DNA from: Phocoena phocoena
Taxonomy: Eukaryota > Chordata > Mammalia > Artiodactyla > Phocoenidae
Reading direction: 5' to 3'
DNA: 64,000 nucleotides
Assembly (NCBI RefSeq): GCF_963924675.1
Contig: NW_027077457.1
Span: forward strand, 62,001-126,000
The notes under the pieces are model-generated. The model did no database searches and was not told where the DNA came from. It saw nothing but the letters and a program-made list of their open reading frames with translations. Every line of letters begins with the position of its first letter. Within the stretch, counting starts at the first letter, position 1. The translations under genes were made by a program, and so were the position numbers. Positions 26,381-40,226 of this stretch are shown piece by piece.

Positions 26381-28400
26381 TAACACTAACCCGTGCCCTA
26401 ACACGTACGCTCACCCTAAACATTTGTCATACCCTAACCTGTCCCCTAAACCGTCCCCGTCCCCTAACCCTAACACTATCCCTAACCCTAACCCTTACCC
26501 AAAGCCTTACCCTAACCCGTCCCCTAATCCTAAAGCGTACGCTAACACGAACCCGTACCCTAACACTTACGCTCACCCTAAACCATTGTCGTACCCTAAA
26601 CTCTCCCTTAAACCGTCCCCATCCCCTAACCCTAACCCTAACCCTAAACCTAACCCTAACCCTTACCCGAAGCCTTACCCTAACCCGTCCCCTAATCCTA
26701 ACCCGTACGCTAACAGTAACCCGTACCCTAACACGTACGCTCACTCTAAACCGTTGTCGTACCCTAACCTGTCCCCTAAAACATCGCCGTCCCCTAACAC
26801 TAACCCTAACCCTAACCCTAACCCTAACCCTTACCCGAAGCCTTACCCTAAACCGTCCCCTAATCCTAACCCGTACGCTTACACTAAACCATACCCTAAC
26901 AAGTACGCTCACTCTAAACCGTTGTCGTACGCTAACCTGTCCCCTAAACCGTCCCCGTCCCCTAACCCTAACCCTAACCCTAACCCTTACCCGAAGCCTT
27001 ATCCTAACCCGTCCCCTAATCCTAACCCGTACGCTAAGAGTAACCCGTACCCTAACACGTACGCTCACCCTAAACCGTTGTCGTACCCTAACCTGCCCCT
27101 AAACCGTCACCAACCCCTAACCCTAACCCTAACCCTAACCCTAACCCTTACCCGAAGCATTACACTAACCCGTCCCCTAATCCTAACCCGTATGCTAACT
27201 ATAACCCATACCCTAACACGTACGCTCACCCTAAACCGTTGTCGTACCCTAACCTGTCCCCTAAACCGTCCCCGTTCCCTAACCCTAACCCTAACCCTAA
27301 CCCTAACACTAACCCTTACCCGAAGCCTTACACTAACCCGTCCCCTAATCCTAACCCGTACGCTAACACTAACCCGTACCCTAACACGTACGCTCACCCT
27401 AAACATTTGTCGTACCCTAACCTGTCCCCTAAACCGTCCCCGTCCCCTAACCCTAACCCTAACCCTAACCCTAACCCTTACCCAAAGCCTTAACCTAACC
27501 CGTCCCCTAATCCTAAAGCGTACGCCTACACGAACCCGTACCCTAACACTTACGCTCACCCTAAACCGTTGTCGTACCCTAACCTCTCCCTTAAACCGTC
27601 CCCATCCCCTAACCCTAACCCTAACCCTAAACCTAACCCTAAACCTTACCCGAAGCCTTACCCTAACCCGTCCTCTAATCCTAACCCGTACGCTAACAGT
27701 AACCCGTACCCTAACACGTACGCTCACTCTAAACCGTTGTCGTACCCTAACCTTTTCCCTAAACCGTCCCTGTCCCCTAACCCTAACCCTAACCCTAACC
27801 CTAACCCTAACACTTACCCGAAGCCTTACCCTAACCGAATCCCTAATCCTAACCCGTACGCTAACACTAACCCATACCCTAACACGTACGCTCACCCTAA
27901 ACCGTTGTCGTACCCTAACCTGTCCCATAAACCGTCCCCGTCCCCTAACCCTAACCCTAACCCTAACCGTGACCGTAACCCTTACCCGAAGCCTTACCCA
28001 TACCCGTCCCGTAATCCTAACCCGTACGCTAACACTAACCCGTACACTAACACGTACGCTCACCCTAAACCGTTCTCGTACCCTAACCTGTCACCTAAAC
28101 CGTCCCCGTCCTCTAACCCTAACCCTAACCCTAACCCTAAACCTTACCCGAAACCTTACCCTAACCCGTCCCCTAATCCTTACCCGAACGCTAACACTAA
28201 TCCATACCCTAACACGTACGCTCACCCAAAACCGTTGTTGTACCCTAACCTGTCCCATAAACCGTCCCCGTCCCCTAACCCTAACCCTAACCCTAACCCT
28301 GACCGTAACCCTTACCCGAAGCCTTACCCATACCCGTCCCGTAATCCTAACCCGTACGCTAACACTAACCCGTACACTAACACGTACGCTCACCCTAAAC
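26381..28400 (+). repeat. Segment H, first copy (homologous to about 36,395-38,200)
   Basis: About 26,390-26,860 matches 36,407-36,860 at offset 10,017, and about 27,390-28,330 matches 37,418-38,200 at offset about 10,028. Between them, 26,870-27,345 matches 23,185-23,660 instead. Units with CATTTGTCG, CTCTCCCTTAAACC and CTAACAGTAACCC form a recurring block also seen near 1,100, 41,200 and 44,330. Near 27,900-28,540 two blocks with GACCGTAACCC and CCATACCCGTCCCG variants repeat about 350 bp apart. Confidence 0.8.
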
Positions 28401-31400
28401 CGTTCTCGTACCCTAACCTGTCCCCTAAACCGTCCCCGTCCCCTAACCCTAACCCTAACCCGAACCCTTACCCGAAGCCTTACCCTAACCCGTCCCCTAA
28501 TACTAACCCGTACGCTAACACTAACCCGTACCCTAACACGGACGCTCACCCTAAATCGTCGTCGTACCCTAACCTGTCCCCTAAACCGTCCCCGTCCCCT
28601 AACCCTAACCCTAACCCTAACCCTTACCCGAAGCCTTACACTAAACCATCCCCTAATCCTAACCCGTACGCTAACCCTAACCCGTACCCTAACACGTACG
28701 CTCACGCTCAACCATTGTCGTACCCTAACCTGTACCCTAAACCGTCCCCGTCACCTAACCCTAACCCTAACCCTAACCCTTACCCGAAGCCTTACCCTTA
28801 CCCGTCCCCTAATCCTAACCGTTACGCTAACACTAACACGTACCCTAACACGTACGCTCACCCTAAAACGTTGTCGTACCATAACCTGTCCCCTAAACCG
28901 TCCCCGTCACCTAACCCTAACACTATCCCTAACCCTTACCCGAAGCCTTACCCTAACCCGTCCCATAAGCCTAACCCGTACGCTAACACTAACCCATACC
29001 CTAACACGTACGCTCACCCTAAACCCTTATCGTACACTAACCTGTCCCCTAAACCGTCCCCGTCCCCTAACCCTAACCCTAACCCTAACCCTAACACTTA
29101 CCCAAAGCCTTACTCTAACCCGTCCCCTAATCCTAACCCATACGCTAACCATAACTAGTACCCTAACACGTACGCTCACCCTAAACCGTTGTCGTACCCT
29201 AACCTGTCCCCTAAACCGTCCCCGTCCCCTAACCCTAACCCTAACCCTAACCCTTACCCAAAGCCTTACACTAACCCGTCCCCTAATCGTAAACCGTACG
29301 CTAACACTAACCCGTAGCCTAACACGTACACTCACCCTAAACCGTTGTCGTACCCTAAACTGTCCCCTAAACCGTCCCCGTCCCCTAACCCTAACCCTAA
29401 CCCTAATCCTTACCTGAAGCCTTACGCTAACTCGTCCCGTAATACTAACACATACGCTAACACTAACTCGTACCCTAACACGTACGCTCACCCTAAACCG
29501 TTGTCGTACGCTAATCTGTCCCCTAAACCTTCCCTGTCCCCTAACCCTAAACCTCAACCTAACCCTTACCCGAAGCCTTACCCTAACCCCTCCCCTAATC
29601 CTAACACGTACGCCAACACTAACCCGTAGCCTAACACGTACGCTCACCATAAACCATTGTCGTACTCTAAACTGTCCCCTAAACCGTCCCCGTCCCCTAA
29701 CACTAACCCTAACCCTAACCCTAACCCTAACCCTTACCCGAAGCCTTACCCTAACCCGTCCCCTAATCCTAACCCGTACGCTAACACTAAACCATACCCT
29801 AACACGTACGCTCACTCTAAACCGTTGTCGTACGCTAACCTGTCCCCTAAACCGTTCCTGTCCCCTAACCCTAACCCTAACCCTAACCCTTACCCGAAGC
29901 CTTATCCTAACCCGTCCCCTAATCCTAACCCGTACGCTAAGAGTAACCCGTACCCTAACACGTACGCTCAGCCTAAACCGTTGTCGTACCCTAACCTGCC
30001 CCTAAACCGTCACCGACCCCTAACCCTAACCCTAACCCTAACCCAAACACTTACCCGAAGCATTACACTAACCCGTCCCCTAATCCTAACCCGTATGCTA
30101 ACTATAACCCATACCCTAACACGTACGCTCACCCTAAACCGTTGTCGTACCCTAACCTGTCCCCTAAACCGTCCCCGTTCCCTAACCCTAACCCTAACCC
30201 TAACCCTAACACTAACCCTTACCCGAAGCCTTACACTAACCCGTCCCCTAATCCTTACCCGTACGCTAACACTAAACCATAGCCTAACACGTACACTCAC
30301 CCTAAACCGTTGTCATACCCTAACCTGTCCCCTAAACCGTCCCCGTCCCCTAACCCTAACCCTAACCCTAACTCTAACCCTAATCCTTACCTGAAGCCTT
30401 ACCCTAAACCGTCCCGTAATCCTAACCCGTACGCTAACACTAACCCGTACGCTCACCCTAAACCGTTCTCGTACCCTAACCTGTCCCCTAAACCGTCCCC
30501 GTCCCCGTCCCCTAAGCCTAACCCTAACCCGAACCCTTACCCGAAGCCTTACCCTAACCCGTCCCCTAATCCTAACCCGTACGCTAACACTAACCCGTAC
30601 CCTAACACGGACGCTCACCCTAAACCGTTGTCGTACCCTAACCTGTCCCCTAAACCGTCCCGGTCCCCTAACCCTACCCTAACCCTAACCCTAACCCTTA
30701 CCCGAAGCCTTACACTAAACCATCCCCTAATCCTAACCCATACGCTAACCCTAACCCGTACCCTAACACGTACGCTCACGCTCAACCATTGTCGTACCCT
30801 AACCAGTACCCTAAACCATCCCCGCCCCTATCCCTAACCCTAACCCTAACCCTAACCCTTACCCGAAGCCTTACCCTTACCCGTCCCCTAATCCTAACCG
30901 TTACGCTAACACTAACACGTACCCTAACACGTACGCTCACCCTAAAACGTTGTCGTACCATAACCTGTCCCCTAAACCGTCCCCGTCACCTAACCCTAAC
31001 CCTAACCCTAACCCTTACCCGAAGCCTTACCCTAACCCGTCCCATAAGCCTAACCCGTACGCTAACACTAACCCATACCCTAACACGTACGCTCACCCTA
31101 AACCCTTATCGTACACTAACCTGTCCCCTAAGCCGTCCCCGTCCCCTAACCCTAACCCTAACCCTAACACTTACCCGAAGCCTTACTCTAACCCGTCCCC
31201 TAATCCTAACCCGTACGCTAACCATAACTAGTACCCTAACACGTACGCTCACCCTAAACCGTTGTCGTACCCTAACCTGTCCTCTAAACCGTCCCCGTCC
31301 CCTAACCCTAACCCTAACCCTAACACTTACCCGAAGCCTTACACTAACCCGTCCCCTAATCGTAACCCGTACGCTAACACTAACCCGTAGCCTAACACGT

Positions 31401-33735
31401 ACACTCACCCTAAACCGTTGTCGTACCCTAAACTGTCCCCTAAACCGTCCCCGTCCCCGTCCCCTAACCCTAATCCTTACCTGAAGCCTTACGCTAACTC
31501 GTCCCGTAATACTAACACATACGCTAACACTAACTCGTACCCTAACACGTACGCTCACCCTAAACCGTTGTCGTACGCTAAGCTGTCCCCTAAACCTTCC
31601 CTGTCCCCTAACCCTAAACCTCAACCTAACCCTTACCCGAAGCCTTACCCTAACCCCTCCTCTAATCCTAACACGTACGCTAACACTAACCCGTAGCCTA
31701 ACACGTACGCTCACCATAAACCATTGTCGTACTCTAACCTGTCCCCTAAACCGTCCCCGTCCCCTAACACTAACCCTAACCCTAACCCTAACCCTAAACC
31801 TTACCCGAAGCCTTACCCTAACCCGTCCCCTAATCCTAACCCGTACGCTAACACTAAACCATACCCTAACACGTACGCTCACTCTAAACCGTTGTCATAT
31901 GCTAACCTGTCCCCTAAACCGTCCCAGTCCCCTAACCCTAACCCTAACCCTAACCCTTACCCGAAGCCTTATCCTAACCCGTCCCCTAATCCTAACCCGT
32001 ACGCTAAGAGTAACCCGTACCCTAACACGTACGCTCAGCCTAAACCGTTGTCGTACCCTAACCTGCCCCTAAACCGTCACCGACCCCTAACCCTAACCCT
32101 AACCCTAACCCTAACACTTACCCGAAGCATTACACTAACCCGTCCCCTAATCCTAACCCGTATGCTAACTATAACCCATACCCTAACACGTACGCTCACC
32201 CTAAACCGTTGTCGTACCCTAACCTGTCCCCTAAACCGTCCCCGTTCCCTAACCCTAACCCTAACCCTAACCCTAACACTAACCCTTACCCGAAGCCTTA
32301 CACTAACCCGTCCCCTAATCCTTACCCGTACGCTAACACTAAACCATAGCCTAACACGTACGCTCACCCTAAACCGTTGTCATACCCTAACCTGTCCCCT
32401 AAACCGTCCCCGTCCCCTAACCCTAACCCTAACCCTAACTCTAACCCTAATCCTTACCTGAAGCCTTACCCTAAACCGTCCCGTAATCCTAACCCGTACG
32501 CTAACACTAACCCGTACGCTCACCCTAAACCGTTCTCGTACCCTAACCTGTCCCCTAAACCGTCCCCGTCCCCGTCCCTTAAGCCTAACCCTAACCCGAA
32601 CCCTTACCCGAAGCCTTACCCTAACCCGTCCCCTAATCCTAACCCGTACGCTAACACTAACCCGTACCCTAACACGGACGCTCACCCTAAACCGTTGTCG
32701 TACCCTAACCTGTCCCCTAAACCGTCCCCGTCCCCTAACCCTACCCTAACCCTAACCCTAACCCTTACCCGAAGCCTTACACTAAACCATCCCCTAATCC
32801 TAACCCGTACGCTAACACTAACCCGTACCCTAACACGTACGCTCACGCTCAACCATTGTCGTACCCTAACCAGTACCCTAAACCATCCCCGCCCCTATCC
32901 CTAACCCTAACCCTAACCCTAACCCTTACCCGAAGCCTTACCCTTACCCGTCCCCTAATCCTAACCGTTACGCTAACACTAACACGTACCCTAACACGTA
33001 CGCTCACCCTAAAACGTTGTCGTACCATAACCTGTCCCCTAAACCGTCCCCGTCACCTAACCCTAACCCTAACCCTAACCCTTACCCGAAGCCTTACCCT
33101 AACCCGTCCCATAAGCCTAACCCGTACGCTAACACTAACCCATACCCTAACACGTACGCTCACCCTAAACCCTTATCGTACACTAACCTGTCCCCTAAAC
33201 CGTCCCCGTCCCCTAACCCTAACCCTAACCCTAACACTTACCCGAAGCCTTACTCTAACCCGTCCCCTAATCCTAACCCGTACGCTAACCATAACTAGTA
33301 CCCTAACACGTACGCTCACCCTAAACCGTTGTCGTACCCTAACCTGTCCTCTAAACTGTCCCCGTCCCCTAACCCTAACCCTAACCCTAACACTTACCCG
33401 AAGCCTTACACTAACCCGTCCCCTAATCGTAACCCGTACGCTAACACTAACCCGTAGCCTAACACGTACACTCACCCTAAACCGTTGTCGTACCCTAAAC
33501 TGTCCCCTAAACCGTCCCCGTCCCCGTCCCCTAACCCTAATCCTTACCTGAAGCCTTACGCTAACTCGTCCCGTAATACTAACACATACGCTAACACTAA
33601 CTCGTACCCTAACACGTACGCTCACCCTAAACCGTTGTCGTACGCTAAGCTGTCCCCTAAACCTTCCCTGTCCCCTAACCCTAAACCTCAACCTAACCCT
33701 TACCCGAAGCCTTACCCTAACCCCTCCCCTAATCC
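28400..33735 (+). repeat. Tandem of a 13-unit block, period about 2,067 bp, two full copies and a partial third
   Basis: The offset of 2,067 bp is constant from about 29,660 to 31,680 against 31,730 to 33,740, and 2,073 near 29,345. Marker TGCCCCTAAACC lies near 29,998 and 32,065; the half-deleted CCGTACGCTCACC join at about 30,440 and 32,507; the CCCGCCCCTATCCC marker near 30,822 and 32,889. The two right-hand copies are nearly identical, with scattered single substitutions (for example CCCCGTCC versus CCCAGTCC near 31,925). The first copy is less similar at its left end. The third copy breaks near 33,735 into Segment G sequence. The period is not a multiple of 6 because of internal one-base deletions. 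Confidence 0.92.
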
Positions 33736-35745
33736 TAAATCGTACGCTAACACGAACCCGTACCCTAACACTTACGCTCACCCTAAACCGTTGTTGTACC
33801 CTAACCTCTCCCTTAAACCATCCCCATGCCCTAACACTAACCCTAACCCTAAACCTAACCCTAACCCTTACCCGAAGCCTTACCCTAACCCGTCCCCTAA
33901 TCCTAACCCGTACGCTAACAATAACCCGTACCCTAACATGTATGCTCACCCTAAACCGTTGTCATACCCTAACCTGTCCCCTAAACCGTCCCCATTCCCT
34001 AACCCTAACCCTAACCATAACCATAACCCTAACCCTTACTTGAAGCCTTACCCTAACCCGTACCCTAATCCTAACCCGTACACTAACAATAAACTGTACC
34101 CTAACACGTACGCTCACCCTAAACCGTTGTCGTACCCTAACCTGTCCCCTAAACCGTCCCCGTCCCCTAAGACTAACCCTACCCCTAAACCTAACGCTAA
34201 CCCTTACCCGAAGCCTTACCCTAAACCGTCCCATAATCCTAACCCGTAAGTTAACAATAACCCGTACCCTAACACGTACGCACACCCTAAACCGTTGTCG
34301 TACCCTAACGTGTCCCCTAAACCGTCCCAGTCCCCTAACCCTAACCCTAACCCTAACCCTAACCCTTACCTGAAGCTTTACCCTAACCCGTCCCGTAATC
34401 CTAACACGTACGCTAACACTAACCGGTACCCTAACATGTACACTCACCCTAAACTGTTGTCGTACCCGAACCTGTCCCCTAAACCGTCCCCGTCCCCTAA
34501 CCCTAACGCTAAACCTAACCCTAACCCTTACCCGAAGCCTTACCCTAACCCGTCCCCTAATCCTAACCCATACGCTAACACTAACCAGTACCCAAGCACG
34601 TACTCTCACCCTAAACCGTTGTCGTACCCTAACCTGTCCCCTATACCGTCACCGTCCCCTAACCCTAACCCTAACACGTACGCTCACCCTAAACCGTTGT
34701 CGTAGCCTAAACTCTCCCCTAAACCGTCCCCATCCCCTAACACTAACCCTAACCCTAACCCTAACCCTAACCCTTACCCGAAGCCTTTCACTAACCCGTC
34801 CCCTAATCCTAACCCCTACGCTAACAATAACCCGTACCCTAACATGTATGCTCACCCTAAACCGTTGTCATACCCTAACCTGTCCCCTAAACCGTCCCCA
34901 TTCCCTAACCCTAACCCTAACCATAACCATAACCCTAACCCTTACTTGAAGCCTTACCCTAACCCGTACCCTAATCCTAACCCGTACACTAACAATAACC
35001 TGTACCCTAACACGTACGCTCACCCTAAACCGTTGTCGTACCCTAACCTGTCCCCTAAACCGTCCCCGTCCCCTAAGACTAACCCTACCCCTAAACCTAA
35101 CGCTAACCCTTACCCGAAGCCTTACCCTAAACCGTCCCATAATCCTAACCCGTAAGTTAACAATAACCCGTACCCTAACACGTACGCACACCCTAAACCG
35201 TTGTCGTACCCTAACGTGTCCCCTAAACCGTCCCCGTCCCCTAACCCTAACCCTAACCCTAACCCTAACCCTTACCTGAAGCTTTACCCTAACCCGTCCC
35301 GTAATCCTAACACGTACGCTAACACTAACCGGTACCCTAACATGTACACTCACCCTAAACTGTTGTCGTACCCGAACCTGTCCCCTAAACCGTCCCCGTC
35401 CCCTAACCCTAACGCTAAACCTAACCCTAACCCTTACCCGAAGCCTTACCCTAACCCGTCCCCTAATCCTAACCCATACGCTAACACTAACCAGTACCCA
35501 AGCACGTACTCTCACCCTAAACCGTTGTCGTACCCTAACCTGTCCCCTATACCGTCACCGTCCCCTAACCCTAACCCTAACACGTACGCTCACCCTAAAC
35601 CGTTGTCGTAGCCTAAACTCTCCCCTAAACCGTCCCCATCCCCTAACACTAACCCTAACCCTAACCCTAACCCTAACCCTTACCCGAAGCCTTTCACTAA
35701 CCCGTCCCCTATTCCTAACCCGTACGCTAACACTAACCAGTACCC
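33736..35745 (+). repeat. Tandem duplication with 906-bp period (Segment G, second copy)
   Basis: About 33,907-34,812 is repeated at about 34,813-35,718; positions 33,962, 34,295 and 34,609 recur exactly 906 bp later. 906 is 151 hexamers, so register is kept. The copies are nearly identical (for example TAAACTGTACC at 34,090 versus TAACCTGTACC at 34,996). The left flank, 33,736-33,906, matches 25,120-25,290, and the right flank past 35,718 matches 26,190 onward, so the tandem arose inside a Segment G copy. Confidence 0.92.
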
Positions 35746-38210
35746 TAACACGTACACTCACCCTAAACCGTTGTCGTACCCTAACCTGTCCCCTAAACCG
35801 TCACCGTCCCCTAACCATAACCCTAACCCTAACCCTAACCGAACCCTTACCCGAAGCCTTACCCTAACCCGTCCCCTAATCCTAACCCGTATGCTAACTC
35901 TAACCCGTACCATAACACGTACGCTCACCCTAAAACGTTGTCGTACCCTAACCTGTCCCCTAAACATTCCCCGTCCCCTAACACTAACCCTAACCCTAAA
36001 CCTAACCCTAACCCTTACCCGAAGCCTTACCGTAACCCGTCCTCTAATCCTAACCCGTACACTAACAATAAGCTGTACCCTAACACGTACGCTCACCCTA
36101 AACCGTTGTCGTATCCTAACCTGTCCGCTAAACCGTCCCCGTCCCCTAACACTAACCCTAACCCTAACCCTAACCGTAACCTTTACCCGAAGCCTTACAC
36201 TAACCCGTCCCATAATCCTAACCCGTACTCTAACACTAACCCGTACCCTAACACGTACACTCACCCTAAAAAGTTGTCGTACCCTAACCTGTCCCCTAAA
36301 CCGTCGCCGTCCCCAACCCTAACCCTAACCCTAACCCTAACCCTAACCCTTACCTGAAGCCTTAACCTAACCCGTCCCCTAATCCTAACCCGTACGCTAA
36401 CACTAACCCGTGCCCTAACACGTACGCTCACCCTAAACATTTGTCATACCCTAACCTGTCCCCTAAACCGTCCCCGTCCCCTAACCCTAACACTAACCCT
36501 AACCCTAAGCCTTACCCAAAGCCTTACCCTAACCCGTCCCCTAATCCTAAAGCGTACGCTAACACGAACCCGTACCCTAACACTTACGCTCACCCTAAAC
36601 CATTGTCGTACCCTAAACTCTCCCTTAAACCGTCCCCATCCCCTAACCCTAACCCTAACCCTAAACCTAACCCTAACCCTTACCCGAAGCCTTACCCTAA
36701 CCCGTCCCCTAATCCTAACCCGTACGCTAACAGTAACCCGTACCCTAACACGTACGCTCACTCTAAACCGTTGTCGTACCCTAACCTGTCCCCTAAACCA
36801 TCGCCGTTCCCTAACACTAACCCTAACCCTAACCCTAACCCTAACACTTACCTGAAGCCTTAACCTAACCCGTCCCTTAATCCTAACCCGTACGCTAACA
36901 CTAACCCGTACTCTAACAGGTACGCTCACCCTAAACCGTTGTTGTACCCTAAACTGTCCCCTAAACCATCCCCGTCCCCTAACACTAACCCTAATCCTAA
37001 CCCTAACCCTAACCCTTATCCGAAGCCTTACCCTAAACCGTCCCCTAAACCTAACCCGTACGCTAACACTAACCCGTACCCTAACACATACGCTCACCCT
37101 AAACCGTTGTCGTACCCTAACCTGTCCCTAAACCGTCACCGTCCCTAAACCATAACCCTAACCCTATACCTAACCTTTACCCGAAGCCTTACACTAACCC
37201 GTCCCCTATTCCTAACCCGTACGCTAACACTATCCAGTACCCTAACACGTACGCTCACCCTAAACCGTTGTCGTACCCTAACCTGTCCCCTAAACCGTCA
37301 CCATCCCCTAACCCTAACCCTAACCCTAACCCTAACCGAACCTTTACCCGAAGCCTTACCCTAACCCGTCCCCTAATCCTAAAGCGTACGCTAACACTAA
37401 CCCGTACCCTAACACGTACGCTCACCCTAAACATTTGTCGTACCCTAACCTGTCCCCTAAACCGTCCCCGTCCCCTAACCCTAACACTAACCCTAACCCT
37501 AACCCTTACCCAAAGCCTTAACCTAACCCGTCCCCTAATCCTAAAGCGTACGCTAACACGAACCCGTACCCTAACACTTACGCTCACCCTAAACCGTTGT
37601 CGTACCCTAACCTCTCCCTTAAACCGTCCCCATCCCCTAACCCTAACCCTAACCCTAAACCTAACCCTAACCCTTACCCGAAGCCTTACCCTAACCCGTC
37701 CTCTAATCCTAACCCGTACGCTAACAGTAACCCGTACCCTAACACGTACGCTCACTCTAAACCGTTGTCTTACCCTAACCTTTTCCCTAAACCGTCCCTG
37801 TCCCCTAAACCTAACCCTAACCCTAACCCTAACCCTAACACTTACCCGAAGCCTTACCCTAACCGATTCCCTAATCCTAACCCGTACGCTAACACTAACC
37901 CATACCCTAACACGTACGCTCACCCTAAACCGTTGTCGTACCCTAACCTGTCACCTAAACCGTCCCCGTCCTCTAACCCTAACCCTAACCCTAAGCCTAA
38001 ACCTTACCCGAAACCTTACCCTAACCCGTCCCCTAATCCTTACCCGAACGCTAAAACTAATCCATACCCTAACACGTACGCTCACCCAAAACCGTTGTTG
38101 TACCCTAACCTGTCCCATAAACCGTCCCCGTCCCCTAACCCTAACCCTAACCCTAACCCTGACCGTAACCCTTACCCGAAGCCTTACCCATACCCGTCCC
38201 CTAATCCTAA
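35746..38210 (+). repeat. Second copies of the 24.3-kb and Segment H blocks
   Basis: 35,873-36,363 matches 24,310-24,800 (offset 11,563), 36,395-36,860 matches 26,380-26,845 (offset about 10,017), and 37,418-38,200 matches 27,390-28,330 (offset about 10,028). The blocks are in the same order as in the first region but with different spacing. Near 37,119-37,165 two short, register-breaking units (CCTGTCCCTAAACC and CCGTCCCTAAACC, each short of one or more bases) are not matched elsewhere. Confidence 0.78.
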
Positions 38211-39780
38211 CCCGTACACTAATACTAACCCGTACCCTAACACGTACGCTCACCCTAAACCGTTGTCGTACCTTAACCTGTCCCCTAAACCGTCCCCATT
38301 CCCTAAACCTAACCCTAACAGTAACCAAAACCCTAAACCTTACCCGAAGCCTTACACTCACCCGTCCCCTAATCCTAACCCGTACGCTAACACTAACCTG
38401 TACCCTCACATGTACGCTCACCCTAAACCGTTGTCGTACCCTAACCTGTCCCCTAAACCGTCCCTGTCCCCTAGCCCTAACCCTAACCCTAACCCTAACC
38501 CTTACCCGAAGCCTTACCCTAACCCGTCCCCTAAACCTAACCCGTACGCTAACACTAACCCGTACCCTAACACGTACGCTCACCCTAAACCGTTGTCGTA
38601 CCCTAACCTGTCCCCTAAACCGTCACCGTCCCCTAACCCTAACCCTAAACCTAACCCTAACCCGAACCCTTACCCGAAGCCTTACACTAACCCGTCCCCT
38701 AATCCTAACCCGTACGCTAACACTAACCCGTACCCTAACACGTACGCCCAGCCTAAACCTTTGTCGTACCCTAACCTGTCCCCTATACCGTCCCCGTCCC
38801 CTAACCCTAACACTAACCATAACCCTAAACCTAACCCTTACCCGAAGCCTTACCCTAACCCGTCCCGTAATCCTAACCCTTACGCTAACACTAACCCGTA
38901 CCCTAACACGTACACTCACCCTAAAGAGTTGTCATACCCTAACCTGTCCCCTAAACCGTCGGCGTCCCCTAACCCTAACCCTAACCCTAACCCTAAATCT
39001 AACCCTTACCTGAAGCCTTAACCTAACCCGTCCCTTAATCCTAACCCGTACGCTAACACTATCCCGTACCCTAACCCATACGCTCACCCTAAAGCATTGT
39101 CGTACCCTAACCTGTCCCCTAAACCATCCATGTCCCCTATCCCTAACCCTAATCCTAACCATAACCCTAACCCTTATCCGAAGCCTTACCCTAAACCGTC
39201 CCCTAAACCTAACCCGTACGCTAACACTAACCCGTACCCTAACACGTACGCTCACCCTAAACCGTTGTCGTACCCTAACCTGTCCCCTAAACCGTCGCCG
39301 TCCCCTAACCCTAACCCTAACCCTAACCCTAACCCTTACCTGAAGCCTTACCCTAACCCGTCCCTTAATCCTAACCCGTACGCTATCACTAACCTGTACC
39401 CTAACACGTACACTCACCCTAAACCTTTGTCGTACCCTAACCTGTCCCCTAAACCATCCCCGTCTCCTAACCCTAACCCTAATCCTAACCCTAACCCTAA
39501 CACTTACCCGAAGCCTTACCCTAAACCGTCTCCTAAACCTAACCCGTAACCTAACACTAACCCGTACCCTAACACGTACGCTCACCCTAAACCGTTGTCG
39601 TACCCGAACCTGTCCCCTAAACCGTCCCCATCCGCTAACCCTAACATTAACCCTAACCCTAACCCTAACCTTTACCCGAAGCCTTACACTAACCCATCCC
39701 ATAATCCTAACCCGTATGCTAACACTAACCCATACCCTAACACGTACGCTCACCCTAAACCATTGTCGTACCCTAACCTG
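38211..39780 (+). repeat. Satellite units related to pieces of Segment A
   Basis: About 38,740-39,020 resembles 1,840-2,110 and 45,075-45,350 (units with CAGCCTAAACC and CAGTTG/GAGTTG). About 39,080-39,600 resembles 580-760 joined to 2,030-2,320 (units with AAGCATTG, CCCTATCCC, then CCTGAAGCC and CTTAATCC). It looks like a shortened, rearranged relative of Segment A just upstream of its tandem copies. Confidence 0.68.
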
Positions 39781-40226
39781 TACCCTAAACCATCCCCGTC
39801 CCCTATCCCTAACCCTAACCCTAACCCTAACCCTTACCCGAAGCCTTAACCTAACCCGTCCCCTAATCCTAACCGGTACACTAACACTAACACGTACCCT
39901 AACACGTACGCTCACCCTAAAACGTTGTCGTACCATAACCTGTCCCCTAAACCGTCCCCGTCCGCTAACCCTAACCCTAACCCTAACCCTTACCCGAAGC
40001 CTTACCCTAACCCGTCCCATAAGCCTAACCCGTACGCTAACACTAACCCATACCCTAACACGTACGCTCACCCTAAACCGTTGTCGTACACTAACCTGTC
40101 CCCTAAACCATCCCCGTCCCCTAACCCTAACCCTAACCCTAACCCTTACCCGAAGCCTTACTCTAACCCGTCCCCTAATCCTAACCCATATGCTAACCAT
40201 AACCAGTACCCTAACACGTACACTCA

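Noticed and set aside
26424..29417. 997-codon open frame on the plus strand, largely Leu-Thr repeats
   Set aside because: The frame is open because CTA-ACC repeats contain no stop. Composition is fixed by the hexamer, related frames elsewhere end at random shared variants, and the same DNA is open in other frames. No start context, splice signal, domain or codon-position constraint is visible.
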